Below, in pieces: positions 1 to 8,166 of a DNA stretch of 55,641 nt; within the stretch, counting starts at the first letter, position 1; every line of letters starts with the position of its first letter. Source of the DNA: Clostridiales bacterium (GTDB taxonomy: Bacteria > Bacillota > Clostridia > Oscillospirales > Oscillospiraceae); the NCBI GenBank assembly GCA_021205695.1, contig JAJPXB010000059.1:1-55641 (forward strand), given 5' to 3'. Made by a program: the position numbers and the translations under genes. Below the pieces are notes generated by a model. The model did not search any database. It saw nothing but the letters and a program-made list of their open reading frames with translations, and was not told where the DNA came from.

Positions 1-834
1 CCCCGGATGGGGGGCGGAGAGCAGGGGGTGGTCGGCGGCGATGGGCGGCTCCTGCTCGAATACGTCCACCCCGGCTCCGGCGATCTCCCCGGCTTCCAGA
101 GCGGCGGCCAGGGCTGCGGAGTCCACCACAGGGCCACGGGCGGTATTGATGAGCAGGGCGGTGTTCTTCATCAGCTTCAGCTCCCGCGCCCCGATGAGGC
201 CCACGGTGGCCGGGGTCTGGGGAACATGGAGGGAGACGATGTCGCACTGGGGCAGCAGCTCCTCCAGAGTGTCGCAGTAGGTCACACCCTCTACGGTCTT
301 CTTCGTCCGGCTCCAGGCCAGGACTTTGCATCCGAAGGCGTTAGCGATCTTTGCCACCCGCAGGCCGATGGCTCCGGTGCCCACCACGCCGAAGGTCTTG
401 CCCTCCAGCTCAAAGCCCACCAGGCCCGCCTTGGTGCCGCCCTGACGGCAGGCGGCGTCACAGGGGAGGACGTTCCGGGCCAGGTCGATGGCCAGACCAA
501 AGACCAGATCCGCCACTGCCACAGTGGAGTATCCCGCGCAGTTGCAGACGGCGATGCCGTGGGCGTGGCAATAATCCACATCCACATGGTCGGTGCCGGT
601 GAAGGCCACACAGATCAGCTTCAGGTCGGGGCACTGGCGGATGACGTTCTCCCGATAGGGGAAGTTGGACAGCACCACCACGTCCGCTCCGGCGCTGCGC
701 TGCACCAGGGTCGCCTCGTCCTCTTTGCGGTCGGGATAGGCCACCAGCTCCACATCCGGGCCGAGGGCAGCCCTGGCCTGGGCCAGCAGGTTTTCGTTGG
801 GGATGCCCAACGGCTCTAAAAACACGATTTTCAT
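1..834 (-). CDS. D-isomer-specific 2-hydroxyacid dehydrogenase (phosphoglycerate dehydrogenase-like), 3' end outside window
   Basis: NAD-dependent oxidation/reduction of a 2-hydroxy acid. The frame stays open from the ATG at 834 to the left edge, so 278 residues are visible and the C-terminus is missing. Residues about 1-100 form the split substrate domain. The dinucleotide fold starts near residue 148 with GVVGTGAIG. The catalytic arginine is in NTARGPVVD (R233) and the glutamate in DVFEQEPP (E262). The catalytic histidine would lie just past the edge. An AAAGAGG ribosome site precedes the ATG. An extended -10 (TGGTATAAT, TATAAT at 889-894 on the minus strand) with a weak -35 lies about 55 bases upstream. 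No ACT domain is visible, so SerA, a hydroxypyruvate/glyoxylate reductase or a lactate-type dehydrogenase all remain possible. The family is certain, the substrate is not. Confidence 0.85.
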   Translation of the reverse strand, partial: MKIVFLEPLGIPNENLLAQARAALGPDVELVAYPDRKEDEATLVQRSAGADVVVLSNFPYRENVIRQCPDLKLICVAFTGTDHVDVDYCHAHGIAVCNCAGYSTVAVADLVFGLAIDLARNVLPCDAACRQGGTKAGLVGFELEGKTFGVVGTGAIGLRVAKIANAFGCKVLAWSRTKKTVEGVTYCDTLEELLPQCDIVSLHVPQTPATVGLIGARELKLMKNTALLINTARGPVVDSAALAAALEAGEIAGAGVDVFEQEPPIAADHPLLSAPHPG

Positions 835-1115
835 AAAATTGACCTCTTTTCTCAGGCAGGGCGCTCTGTGCGTCCCGCAGCTGATATGATTATACCAGAA
901 AGGAGACGAAAAGGAAAGAATGCGTTGGGATTTTGGCGCAGTGCCCAGGGGCAGATTTTGGGGCTCCGCCGTCTCCCCTGAGGGGAAGCAGGGGGAAACT
1001 TGCGCAACAGCGCAGCTTTCTCCGTAAAAGGGGAAAAATTTCCCCGAAAACCCGCCTGTTGCATATCCGCCCCGGCCCTTTCGCTGTATGCTGGGAGCGA
1101 AAGGAGGCGACCGTC
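835..1115. other. Intergenic region with hairpins between dehydrogenase and small zinc-ribbon gene
   Basis: No gene is seen here. It holds the extended -10 of the minus-strand dehydrogenase and two hairpins. One (about 992-1022) has the stem TTGCGC/GCGCA and resembles the terminator at 48661-48702. The other is the palindrome GGGGAAAAATTTCCCC at 1030-1045. Neither has a clear U-tract. Confidence 0.4.
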
Positions 1116-1331
1116 ATGGAAGGTGGGATCTGTCCCCGGCTGTCAGATCCCCAGGCGGCTTTGGCTGTGGGGTACTGCGCCGCCTGCGGCGGGGAGATCT
1201 ATCCCGGCGACCGGGTGTACCGGGGAGAGGGGATGCTATGTCACTGGGCGTGTCTGGCAGAGGAGATCATGGAGCCCCCCGGCCCGCTCATAGGAAATAG
1301 TCAAAATTGCTGCACAGCACCGGGCCGATAG
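1116..1331 (+). CDS. Small putative zinc-ribbon protein (71 aa)
   Basis: Function unknown. The start is set by an AAAGGAGG ribosome site at about 1100-1106, so the longer frame upstream is not used. The product has the pattern YCAACGGEIYPGD...CHWACLAEE, that is CxxC followed by CxxxC, as in small treble-clef or ribbon zinc sites. The N-terminal part is low in recognisable features. It runs head-on into the LacI-type gene, and the two reading frames overlap by 44 bases at their 3' ends (1288-1331). Similar short cysteine-pair proteins are common in Clostridia and their phages. No partner is indicated by context. Confidence 0.55.
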   Translation: MEGGICPRLSDPQAALAVGYCAACGGEIYPGDRVYRGEGMLCHWACLAEEIMEPPGPLIGNSQNCCTAPGR

Positions 1332-2322
1332 GGATGCGGAAGCAGGACTCGTCCAGCTTGCCGGTGACCAGGTAGCGGTAGAGCAGCTGGACGGCGTTGT
1401 AGCTCTGGAGGCTGGGATCCTGCCAGATAGCGGCGTCGATGGTGCCGTCCAGGAGATAGGGGCGAAGCTCCTCAAACACGTCGGTACAGATATAACGCAC
1501 CTTTCCCGCCAGCCCTGTCCGTTTCAGGCACTGGCAGACCGGGAGCGCGTTCCGGGTCATGGAGCAGTAGATGCCGGTGACATCGTCCAGACTGACCAGC
1601 ACCTTCTCCAGCTCTCCCCGGAGACTGGAGCGGCTGGAGTTGTTGATCTCCAGCAGAGAGATCTCCGGATCGTGCTGCTGGATATAGGAGTAAAAGCCGG
1701 TGGTGTTTTCCCGAAGGATGCTCAGGCGCTTGTCGCCCCCCACGATGACAATCCGCCGGTGTCTTCCGTCCAGCTTGACCAGCAGCTCCGCCGCCAGCTC
1801 CCCCATCTGCCGGGCGGGGGCGGTGACACAGGCCAGGCGGCCGGAGGACGGGGCGTCGGCGTTGAAGGTGACCACCGGAATTTCCCGCTCCCGGAAACGG
1901 CCCAGGACCCCGTCCAGCCGCTCGTCGTCCAGGCAGTAGGCGGCCACCCCCTGCGTCTTTCCCTCGTCCAGGAGGGTCTGGAGCAGCTTCTCCTCCTGCC
2001 GCCAGTCTGCGCCGCAGGACAACACCCGGACGCTGGCTCCATGGGAGGCCAGCTCCCGGGCAGCCCGCTCCGCCCCCTGGGTCAGCTTGCTGTGAAAGGA
2101 GTTGCTCTGCTCCGGGTTCCCCGGACAGAGCACTGCCAGGCAGAGGTCGCCCCGCTTGAGGGAGGACGCGGAGGGGTTCACCGTATAATGCAGCTCCTCC
2201 ACCACGGCCAGGACCCGTTTTCGGGTCTCCTCTCCCACGCCAGACTTTCCGTAGATACATTTATGTACCGTGACGATGGACACCCCCGCCCGTTCCGCCA
2301 CGTCCCTGAGCGTACAAGCCAT
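1288..2322 (-). CDS. LacI/GalR-family transcriptional regulator, probable uronate-operon regulator
   Basis: Sugar-responsive DNA-binding repressor of 344 residues. Residues 3-50 are the LacI helix-turn-helix and hinge (TLRDVAERAGVSIVTVHK..., then EETRKRVL and LHYTVNPSASSLKRG). The rest is a periplasmic-binding-protein-like effector domain ending in ...FDYFL. The recognition helix reads TVHK where the family usually has TVSR. The start at 2322 (MACTLRDV) is preferred to the ATG at 2337 because GGGAGG lies 8 bases before it. The gene is divergent from uxaC, so control of hexuronate use is the natural guess. A perfect operator-like palindrome sits just upstream of its own -35 box, which suggests autoregulation or catabolite control. 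The effector is not known. Confidence 0.88.
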   Translation of the reverse strand: MACTLRDVAERAGVSIVTVHKCIYGKSGVGEETRKRVLAVVEELHYTVNPSASSLKRGDLCLAVLCPGNPEQSNSFHSKLTQGAERAARELASHGASVRVLSCGADWRQEEKLLQTLLDEGKTQGVAAYCLDDERLDGVLGRFREREIPVVTFNADAPSSGRLACVTAPARQMGELAAELLVKLDGRHRRIVIVGGDKRLSILRENTTGFYSYIQQHDPEISLLEINNSSRSSLRGELEKVLVSLDDVTGIYCSMTRNALPVCQCLKRTGLAGKVRYICTDVFEELRPYLLDGTIDAAIWQDPSLQSYNAVQLLYRYLVTGKLDESCFRIPIGPVLCSNFDYFL

Positions 2323-2406
2323 AGCAACGCCTCCCATGGCGGGCCTGCGCCCGCTTTTTCTTTTCTTTTCCCGGAAAAAGTGTCCGAAACATCGCCTGTT
2401 TTTCTG

Positions 2407-2435
2407 ATTATACCATTATTTCTCTGCCTCTGCAA
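2407..2435 (-). promoter_or_regulatory. Promoter of the LacI-type gene
   Basis: On the minus strand TTGCAG (2435-2430), 17 bases, then TATAAT (2412-2407) with the extended TGG just before it. The transcript would start about 80 bases upstream of the chosen ATG. Confidence 0.7.
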
Positions 2436-2447
2436 GTAAACGTTTAC
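2436..2447. promoter_or_regulatory. LacI-family or cre-type operator
   Basis: GTAAACGTTTAC is a perfect 12-base palindrome with the central CG typical of LacI-family operators. It also matches the core of a CcpA cre box apart from its outermost bases. It abuts the -35 box of the regulator gene, so it could mediate autoregulation, activation or catabolite control. Confidence 0.65.
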
Positions 2448-2621
2448 CTGTTTTTGCCCTTCTTTTTCTCTTTTTTACCTGTTTTGGGGGCTTTGCCATC
2501 GTTCCTCCTCCCTTTTTGTGTTGTTTTTTCGGATGCGTTTCCGCCTTTTTGGTAAATTCGCCAAAAGCGGGCAGGAAAATTTGTCAGATAAGAAGAAAAC
2601 GCAAACACTTTATTTTAACCT

Positions 2622-2650
2622 TTGCACTTTTCCTGAAAATATGGTACTCT
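2622..2650 (+). promoter_or_regulatory. Promoter of the hexuronate operon
   Basis: TTGCAC (2622-2627), 17-base spacer, TACTCT (2645-2650). The resulting leader of about 95 bases contains the hairpin CGGCGGAG-CGT-CTCCGCCG (2672-2690). Confidence 0.6.
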
Positions 2651-2754
2651 TATCTTAGCGTAATCCCCGGTCGGCGGAGCGTCTCCGCCGCCTGTACCAT
2701 TTTGACGCGAAAGGAGCGTAGGGCCTGCCTCGACCGCCCGGCCCGTTACAGACT

Positions 2755-4158
2755 ATGAAACCATTTCTGGACAGGGATTTTCTTCTGGAAACTCCCACGG
2801 CGCAGCATCTCTATCACGACTATGTGGAGGGTCTTCCCCTGGTGGACTACCACTGCCACATCTCTCCCAGGGAGATTTACGAGGATCGCCGCTTTGACAA
2901 TCTGGCGGAGGTCTGGCTGGGAGGCGACCACTACAAGTGGAGAGTCATGCGCTCCAACGGCATCAGCGAGGACTACATCACCGGCGACAAGCCCGCTTTT
3001 GAGCGGTTCCAGAAGTTCGCCGAGTCCCTGGAGCTGTGCATCGGCAACCCCATGTACCACTGGTGCCACCTGGAGCTGAAGAACTACTTCGGCTTTGACA
3101 GCCACCTGAACGGCGACAACGCCAAGGAGGTCTGGGATCTGTGCAACGACAAGCTGCGCAACGACCCCGGCTTCACTGCCCGGGGCCTCATCCGCCAGTC
3201 CAACGTGGCCATGATCGGCACCACCGACGACCCGGTGGACTCTCTGGAGTGGCACCAGAAGATCGCCGCCGATCCCACCTTTGAGACGAAGGTCTGCCCC
3301 TCCTTCCGGCCGGACAAGGCCCTGAACCTGCACAAGGCAGGCTTCGCCGACTACATCGCCCAGCTCTCCGCCGTGGTGGGCCGGGAGCTGGCCACCGCCC
3401 AGGACGTGGCGGACGCTCTGGTGGAGCGGATTGAGTACTTCCACGCCAATGGCTGCCGGGCGGCAGATCACGGGCTGGACTATGTGATGTACCGGCCCTG
3501 CACCCCGGAGGCGGCGGACGCCGCCTACCGCAAGGCGCTGGCAGGCCAGCCCCTGACCGTCGAGGAGATCGAGGGCTATCAGACCACCCTCCTCCTGGCC
3601 TGCGCCCGGGCCTATGCCCGGCTGGGCATCGCCATGCAGCTCCACTACTCCTGCATCCGCAACCCCAACGCCCGGATGTTCGCCCAGTTGGGCCCTGACA
3701 CCGGCTATGACATCATCGCCAACACCAACTGCACCACCGAGCTGGCGGCTCTGCTCAGCGACCTGGACGCCACCGGGGAGTGCCCCAAGACCATTCTCTA
3801 CTCCCTGAACCCCGCCGACAACGCCCAGCTGGACGTGCTCATCGGCGCCTTCCAGGGCACCGAGGTGCCCGGCAAGATCCAGCACGGCTCCGCCTGGTGG
3901 TTCAACGACAACCGGGCGGGCATGGTGGAACAGATGACCTCTCTGGCCAATCTGAGCCTGCTGGGGAACTTCATCGGTATGCTCACCGACTCCCGCTCCT
4001 TCCTGTCCTACACCCGCCATGAGTATTTCCGCCGGGTCATGTGCAACCTGATCGGCGGCTGGGTGGAGAACGGAGAATATCCCGACGATGAGAAGGCGCT
4101 GAAAAGGATCGTCCAGGGCATCAGCTATTACAACGCCGCCCGGTATTTCGACCTCTGA
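2755..4158 (+). CDS. uxaC: Glucuronate (uronate) isomerase
   Basis: Converts D-glucuronate to D-fructuronate (and galacturonate to tagaturonate) in the cytoplasm, the first step of hexuronate use. At 467 residues it has the usual family length. The metal-site motif DYHCHISP is at residues 31-38, the N-terminus KPFLDRDFLLETPTA matches UxaC proteins, and HGSAWWFND near the C-terminus is typical. It is the first gene of a five-gene run with short gaps. The start is fixed by the family N-terminus, but its best ribosome site, AAAGGAG (2710-2716), is about 38 bases upstream. A 5-bp GGGCC/GGCCC stem (2721-2725 with 2740-2744) lies between them and could bring the two closer. An in-frame TAG at 2719 rules out a longer start. 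Confidence 0.96.
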   Translation: MKPFLDRDFLLETPTAQHLYHDYVEGLPLVDYHCHISPREIYEDRRFDNLAEVWLGGDHYKWRVMRSNGISEDYITGDKPAFERFQKFAESLELCIGNPMYHWCHLELKNYFGFDSHLNGDNAKEVWDLCNDKLRNDPGFTARGLIRQSNVAMIGTTDDPVDSLEWHQKIAADPTFETKVCPSFRPDKALNLHKAGFADYIAQLSAVVGRELATAQDVADALVERIEYFHANGCRAADHGLDYVMYRPCTPEAADAAYRKALAGQPLTVEEIEGYQTTLLLACARAYARLGIAMQLHYSCIRNPNARMFAQLGPDTGYDIIANTNCTTELAALLSDLDATGECPKTILYSLNPADNAQLDVLIGAFQGTEVPGKIQHGSAWWFNDNRAGMVEQMTSLANLSLLGNFIGMLTDSRSFLSYTRHEYFRRVMCNLIGGWVENGEYPDDEKALKRIVQGISYYNAARYFDL

Positions 4159-4248
4159 TTGTTGTCCCTCTGGCGCGAGCCAGCTTAATAACCGCCGGCC
4201 GGGCAGGCCGCCCGTCTCCGGCAATCACACAGAAATGGAGTGTTTCAC

Positions 4249-5094
4249 ATGATCGATCTTCCTCTGAACGTTGATTTCTCCGGCAAAGTCGTCGTCGTCA
4301 CCGGCGCCGGCGGCGTCCTCTGCGGCACCATGGCCCGGGCCTTTGCCCAGGCAGGCGCCAAGGTGGCCGCCCTCGACCTGAACGAGGACGCTGTCAAGAA
4401 GCTGGCCGACGAATGTAAGGCCGAGGGCTTTATCTGCGAGGGCTACAAGGCCAACGTGCTGGACGCCGAGGTCCTGGAGAGCGTCCATCAGCAGGTCCTG
4501 GCCGACCTGGGTCCCTGCGATATCCTGATTAACGGCGCAGGCGGCAACAACGCCCGCGCCCAGACCGACAACGAGTATCAGCATGAGGCCAAGGAGGGCC
4601 AGAAGACCTTCTTCGACCTGGATCAGGGCGGCGTGGACTTCGTGTTCAAGCTGAACTTCCAGGGCACCCTCCTCCCCACCCAGGCCTTTGCCAAGGACAT
4701 GGTGGAGCGCAAATCCGGCTGCATCCTGAACATCTCCTCCATGAACGCCTATATCCCGCTGACCAAGATTCCCGCCTACTCCGGCGCCAAGGCTGCCGTC
4801 AGCAACTTTACCCAGTGGCTTGCCACCCACTTCGCCGGCACCGGCATCCGCTGCAACGCCATCGCCCCGGGCTTCCTGGTCTCCAACCAGAACCGCTCCC
4901 TGCTGTTCAACGAGGACGGCACCCCCACCGCCCGCTCCGGCAAGATCCTGGCCGGAACGCCCACCGGTCGCTTCGTGGAGAGCGAGGAGCTGCTGGGCGG
5001 CGTGTTCTTCCTGTGCGATGACAAGGCTGCCAGCGCCATCACCGGCGTGATTCTGCCCATCGACGCCGGCTTCTCCGCCTACAGCGGAGTGTAA
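4249..5094 (+). CDS. uxuB: SDR-family D-fructuronate reductase (D-mannonate oxidoreductase)
   Basis: Reduces fructuronate to mannonate with NAD(P)H, second step of glucuronate use. It is a 281-residue classical short-chain dehydrogenase: TGAGGVLCG at residues 18-26 for the cofactor, ILINGAGGNN mid-protein, serine in NISSMNA and the YSGAK catalytic pair. Its text closely resembles the Bacillus-type SDR enzyme (GPCDILINGAGGNN, PLTKIPAYSGAKAA) rather than the larger enterobacterial UxuB. The ATG at 4249 is chosen over an in-frame GTG at 4240 because GGAG sits 8 bases before it. It follows uxaC after about 90 bases and is 3 bases from the next gene. Confidence 0.88.
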   Translation: MIDLPLNVDFSGKVVVVTGAGGVLCGTMARAFAQAGAKVAALDLNEDAVKKLADECKAEGFICEGYKANVLDAEVLESVHQQVLADLGPCDILINGAGGNNARAQTDNEYQHEAKEGQKTFFDLDQGGVDFVFKLNFQGTLLPTQAFAKDMVERKSGCILNISSMNAYIPLTKIPAYSGAKAAVSNFTQWLATHFAGTGIRCNAIAPGFLVSNQNRSLLFNEDGTPTARSGKILAGTPTGRFVESEELLGGVFFLCDDKAASAITGVILPIDAGFSAYSGV

Positions 5095-5097
5095 GTC

Positions 5098-6399
5098 ATG
5101 GCCCTCCATGTGATGGAGGAGGCCAACCTGTGCCTGGGCTGTAAAAAGCCCAGGTGCCAGGAGGGCTGTCCCATCCATACCAACATTCCGGAGGTCATCC
5201 GTCTGCTGAAAGCGGGCAGGCTGGACGACGCGGGTTGGATGCTCTTTGAGAACAACCCTCTGACCACCGTGTGCAGCCTGGTCTGCAACCATGAGGGCCA
5301 GTGCGAGGGTCACTGCGTCCGGGGCATCAAGGGCGCGCCCGTCCACTTCTCCGTGATTGAAAACTACATCTCCACCACCTACGCCAACAAGATGGTCAAG
5401 GGCCCCGCCCCCTCCAACGGGCGGAAAGCCGCCGTCATCGGGGCCGGTCCCGCGGGCCTGACCATTGCCATCATCCTGGCCCGGTACGGCTACCAGGTGA
5501 CCATCTTCGACAGCCGGGACAAGATCGGCGGCGTGCTGCGGTACGGTATCCCCGACTTCCGTCTGCCCGACTCAGTGCTGGATGATCTGGCCTACCGCCA
5601 CCTGGAACTCAAGGGCATCCAGTTCCGGCCCAACACCTATATCGGCGGGGCCATCACCATCGACGATATGTTCCGGGACGGCTATCAGAGCATCTTCGTG
5701 GGCGCAGGGCTCTGGAAGCCCAACAAGCTCCGCATCCGGGGCGAGAGCCTGGGTACTGTGGCCTACGCCATCAACTACCTGGCCAGCCCCGACGCCTTCC
5801 ATCTGGGGGAGCGGGTCATGATCATTGGCACGGGCAACTCCGCCATGGACTGCGCCCGGACCGCCGTGCGCAAGGGAGCCAGACACGTCACCTGTGTCTC
5901 CCGGACGGATGAGATCACCGCCAGCCAGTACGAGTCCAGTTATGCCAAGCTGGAGGGCGTGGATTTCCTTCTGGACAAATGTACCCTGGAGATCCGGGAC
6001 GACGGCGTGATTCTGGCGGACAGCGCCGTCACCGAGGACGGCAAAATTCAGTCTGTCCCCGGCACGGAAAAGCTCTATCCCTGCGACTTTGTCATCATCG
6101 CCGTCAGTCAGGGAGCGGAGAGCAACCTGGTCACATCTACCAAGGGCATCGACACCAGCCGCACCGGTCTGCTCACCGTAGACGAGGACGGGCACACCAG
6201 CCGCCCCGGGGTCTTTGCCGCAGGGGACGCCGTGAACGGCGCCCGTACCGTGGTAGAGGCCGTCGCCAACGGCAAGCGGGTGGCGGAGGCCATGCACGAA
6301 TATATGCAGTCCCTCCCCCTGCCGGTGACCACCGATTACCCGGACGTCCCGGTAGCCACCTCCGTCCACGCCACCGCCCAGACAGAGCAGCTGCTCTGA
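5098..6399 (+). CDS. GltD-like FAD/NAD(P) oxidoreductase with N-terminal iron-sulfur domain
   Basis: A 433-residue flavoprotein of the glutamate-synthase small-subunit type. Residues about 10-80 carry two cysteine groups (CLGCKKPRCQEGCP and CSLVCNHEGQCEGHC) expected to hold [4Fe-4S] clusters. IGAGPAGL near residue 118 binds FAD, IIGTGNSAMDCA near residue 243 binds NAD(P), and GVFAAGDAVNGARTV near the C-terminus is the second FAD contact. No large GltB-like partner is nearby. It starts 3 bases after the fructuronate reductase stop and is followed by KDPG aldolase, so it is co-transcribed with uronate genes. A role in passing electrons between NAD(P)H and another carrier for the uronate redox step is inference. 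Glutamate synthesis is unlikely without a partner. Confidence 0.8.
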   Translation: MALHVMEEANLCLGCKKPRCQEGCPIHTNIPEVIRLLKAGRLDDAGWMLFENNPLTTVCSLVCNHEGQCEGHCVRGIKGAPVHFSVIENYISTTYANKMVKGPAPSNGRKAAVIGAGPAGLTIAIILARYGYQVTIFDSRDKIGGVLRYGIPDFRLPDSVLDDLAYRHLELKGIQFRPNTYIGGAITIDDMFRDGYQSIFVGAGLWKPNKLRIRGESLGTVAYAINYLASPDAFHLGERVMIIGTGNSAMDCARTAVRKGARHVTCVSRTDEITASQYESSYAKLEGVDFLLDKCTLEIRDDGVILADSAVTEDGKIQSVPGTEKLYPCDFVIIAVSQGAESNLVTSTKGIDTSRTGLLTVDEDGHTSRPGVFAAGDAVNGARTVVEAVANGKRVAEAMHEYMQSLPLPVTTDYPDVPVATSVHATAQTEQLL

Positions 6400-6441
6400 G
6401 GCTTGCCCGCGCAACTATCTCGCAAGAAGGAGTGAAACCAT

Positions 6442-7083
6442 ATGAATGCATTTAACCAGGCCATTTCCGACATCGGCGTCGTGCCTGTCATCAAGCTGAA
6501 CCACCCGGAGCGGGACGCCGCTCCCCTGGCCAAGGCCCTGTGCGAGGGCGGTCTGCCCGTGGCGGAGGTCACCTTCCGTGCCGCCGGGGCAGACAAGGCC
6601 ATCAAGATTATGAAGGAGACCTGCCCTGACATGATCGTGGGCGCAGGCACCGTACTGACCGTGGCCCAGGTGGACGCTGCCGTGGCCGCCGGAGCCCAGT
6701 TCATCGTCTCCCCCGGCTTCAACTACAAGCTGGCGGACAAGTGCCAGGAGCTGAATCTGCCCTACTACCCCGGCTGCACCACGCCCACCGAGTATCAGAT
6801 GGCTCTGGAGTACGGCTATGAGGTGCTCAAGTTCTTCCCCGCCGAGCAGTCCGGCGGCCTGGCCAAAATCAAGGCCATGAGCGCCCCCTTCGCCATGTTC
6901 AAGATCATGCCCACCGGCGGTATCAGCCTGAAGAACCTGGAGGAGTACCTCTCCTGCCCGGTGATTGCAGCCTGCGGCGGCAGCTACATGGTCAAGGCCG
7001 ACGACATCGAGTCCGGCAACTGGGACAAGATCATCGACCTGTGCAAGCAGTCCCGCGCCATCGTGGACAAGGTCCGCGGCTAA
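6442..7083 (+). CDS. eda: 2-keto-3-deoxy-6-phosphogluconate (KHG/KDPG) aldolase
   Basis: Class I aldolase that splits KDPG into pyruvate and glyceraldehyde-3-phosphate, the last step of the uronate branch. At 213 residues the length is normal. Schiff-base lysine K130 is in LKFFPAE, the acid/base glutamate E42 in AEVTFR, and GAGTVLT and PTGGIS are the phosphate and substrate loops. A good AGGAG ribosome site precedes the ATG. It sits 42 bases after the GltD-like gene and 31 bases before the matching kinase, which confirms the pathway assignment. Confidence 0.95.
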   Translation: MNAFNQAISDIGVVPVIKLNHPERDAAPLAKALCEGGLPVAEVTFRAAGADKAIKIMKETCPDMIVGAGTVLTVAQVDAAVAAGAQFIVSPGFNYKLADKCQELNLPYYPGCTTPTEYQMALEYGYEVLKFFPAEQSGGLAKIKAMSAPFAMFKIMPTGGISLKNLEEYLSCPVIAACGGSYMVKADDIESGNWDKIIDLCKQSRAIVDKVRG

Positions 7084-7114
7084 GCCCCCCATTACAGAAA
7101 GGATCTGATCACCC

Positions 7115-8143
7115 ATGGGTAAAGTAATCACCTTCGGCGAGCTGATGGTTCGCCTCCAGCCCTACAACTATGAGCGTTTCGTCCAGGCCAACAACCTGGA
7201 GTTCACCTTCGGCGGCGGCGAGGCCAATGTGGCCGTCTCCCTGGCCAACTATGGCCTGGATGCAGCCTTCGTCACCAAGCTCCCCGCCCACGCCATCGGC
7301 CAGGCGGCTATCAACAGCCTCCGCCGTTACGGCGTGGACACCAGCATGATCGTCCGGGGCGGCGACCGTGTGGGCATCTATTACAACGAGAAGGGCGCCT
7401 CCCAGCGGGGCAGCGTCTGCATCTATGACCGGGCCAACAGCGCCATTCAGCTGGCCCAGCCCGCCGACTTTGACTGGGACAAGATCTTTGAGGGCGCCGA
7501 CTGGTTCCACTTCACCGGCATCACTCCGGCCCTGGGCCCCAATGTGGTGGAGATTTGCAAGGAGGCCTGCAAGGCCGCCAAGGCGCACGGCGTGAAGATC
7601 TCCTGCGATTTGAACTACCGCGGCAAGCTGTGGACCCGCGCCCAGGCCCGGGAGGCCATGACCGACCTGTGCCAGTATGTGGACGTGTGCATCTCCAACG
7701 AGGAGGACGCAAAGGACGTGTTCGGCATCGAGGCCGAGGCCACCGATATCTACGGCGGCACCCTGAACCACGAGGGCTACAAGTCCGTGGCCAAGCAGCT
7801 GGCGGACAAGTTCGGCTTTGAGAAGGTTGCCATCACCCTGCGGGAATCTCACAGCGCCTCCGACAACGGCTGGAGCGCCATGCTCTACAATGTGGCCACC
7901 GATGAGTACTGCTTCAGCAAGAAGTACGAGCTGCGCATCGTCGACCGGGTCGGCGGCGGCGACAGCTTCGGCGGCGGTCTGATCTATGCCCTGCTCACCG
8001 GCAAGGACACCCAGGCTGCCGTGGAGTTCGCCGTGGCGGCCTCCGCGCTCAAGCACACCATCGAGGGCGACTACAACATGGTCTCCGTCTCCGAGGTGGA
8101 GAAGCTGGCCGGCGGCGACGGCTCCGGCCGTATCCAGCGGTAA
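7115..8143 (+). CDS. kdgK: 2-keto-3-deoxygluconate kinase, PfkB family
   Basis: Phosphorylates 2-keto-3-deoxygluconate with ATP to give KDPG. It has 342 residues with the PfkB entry FGGGEANVAVSLANYG near residue 33 and the C-terminal signature DRVGGGDSFGGG, whose aspartate D283 is the catalytic base. An AAAGGATCTGA ribosome site precedes the ATG. It is the last gene of the operon and is followed by two very strong hairpins. The next aldolase-kinase pair order (eda then kdgK) is common in Firmicute uronate operons. Fructokinase or another PfkB sugar kinase is the alternative, but context favours KDG. Confidence 0.9.
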   Translation: MGKVITFGELMVRLQPYNYERFVQANNLEFTFGGGEANVAVSLANYGLDAAFVTKLPAHAIGQAAINSLRRYGVDTSMIVRGGDRVGIYYNEKGASQRGSVCIYDRANSAIQLAQPADFDWDKIFEGADWFHFTGITPALGPNVVEICKEACKAAKAHGVKISCDLNYRGKLWTRAQAREAMTDLCQYVDVCISNEEDAKDVFGIEAEATDIYGGTLNHEGYKSVAKQLADKFGFEKVAITLRESHSASDNGWSAMLYNVATDEYCFSKKYELRIVDRVGGGDSFGGGLIYALLTGKDTQAAVEFAVAASALKHTIEGDYNMVSVSEVEKLAGGDGSGRIQR

Positions 8144-8166
8144 GCGCTTCCCTTTTCAAACAGACT

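Larger units (their letters stand above)
2323..2754. other. Divergent regulatory region between lacI-type gene and uxaC
   Basis: This 432-base stretch has no gene. It contains divergent promoters (2407-2435 minus, 2622-2650 plus), a CG-centred palindrome (2436-2447), a direct repeat TTTACCTGTTTT at 2443-2454 and 2474-2485 (31-base period), a partial dyad TTGG-N2-AATT-N2-CCAA at 2549-2564, and a leader hairpin at 2672-2690. Confidence 0.7.

Noticed and set aside
7-819. A 270-codon plus-strand frame at the left edge
   Set aside because: The minus strand encodes a clear 2-hydroxyacid dehydrogenase with Rossmann and catalytic motifs across the same bases.
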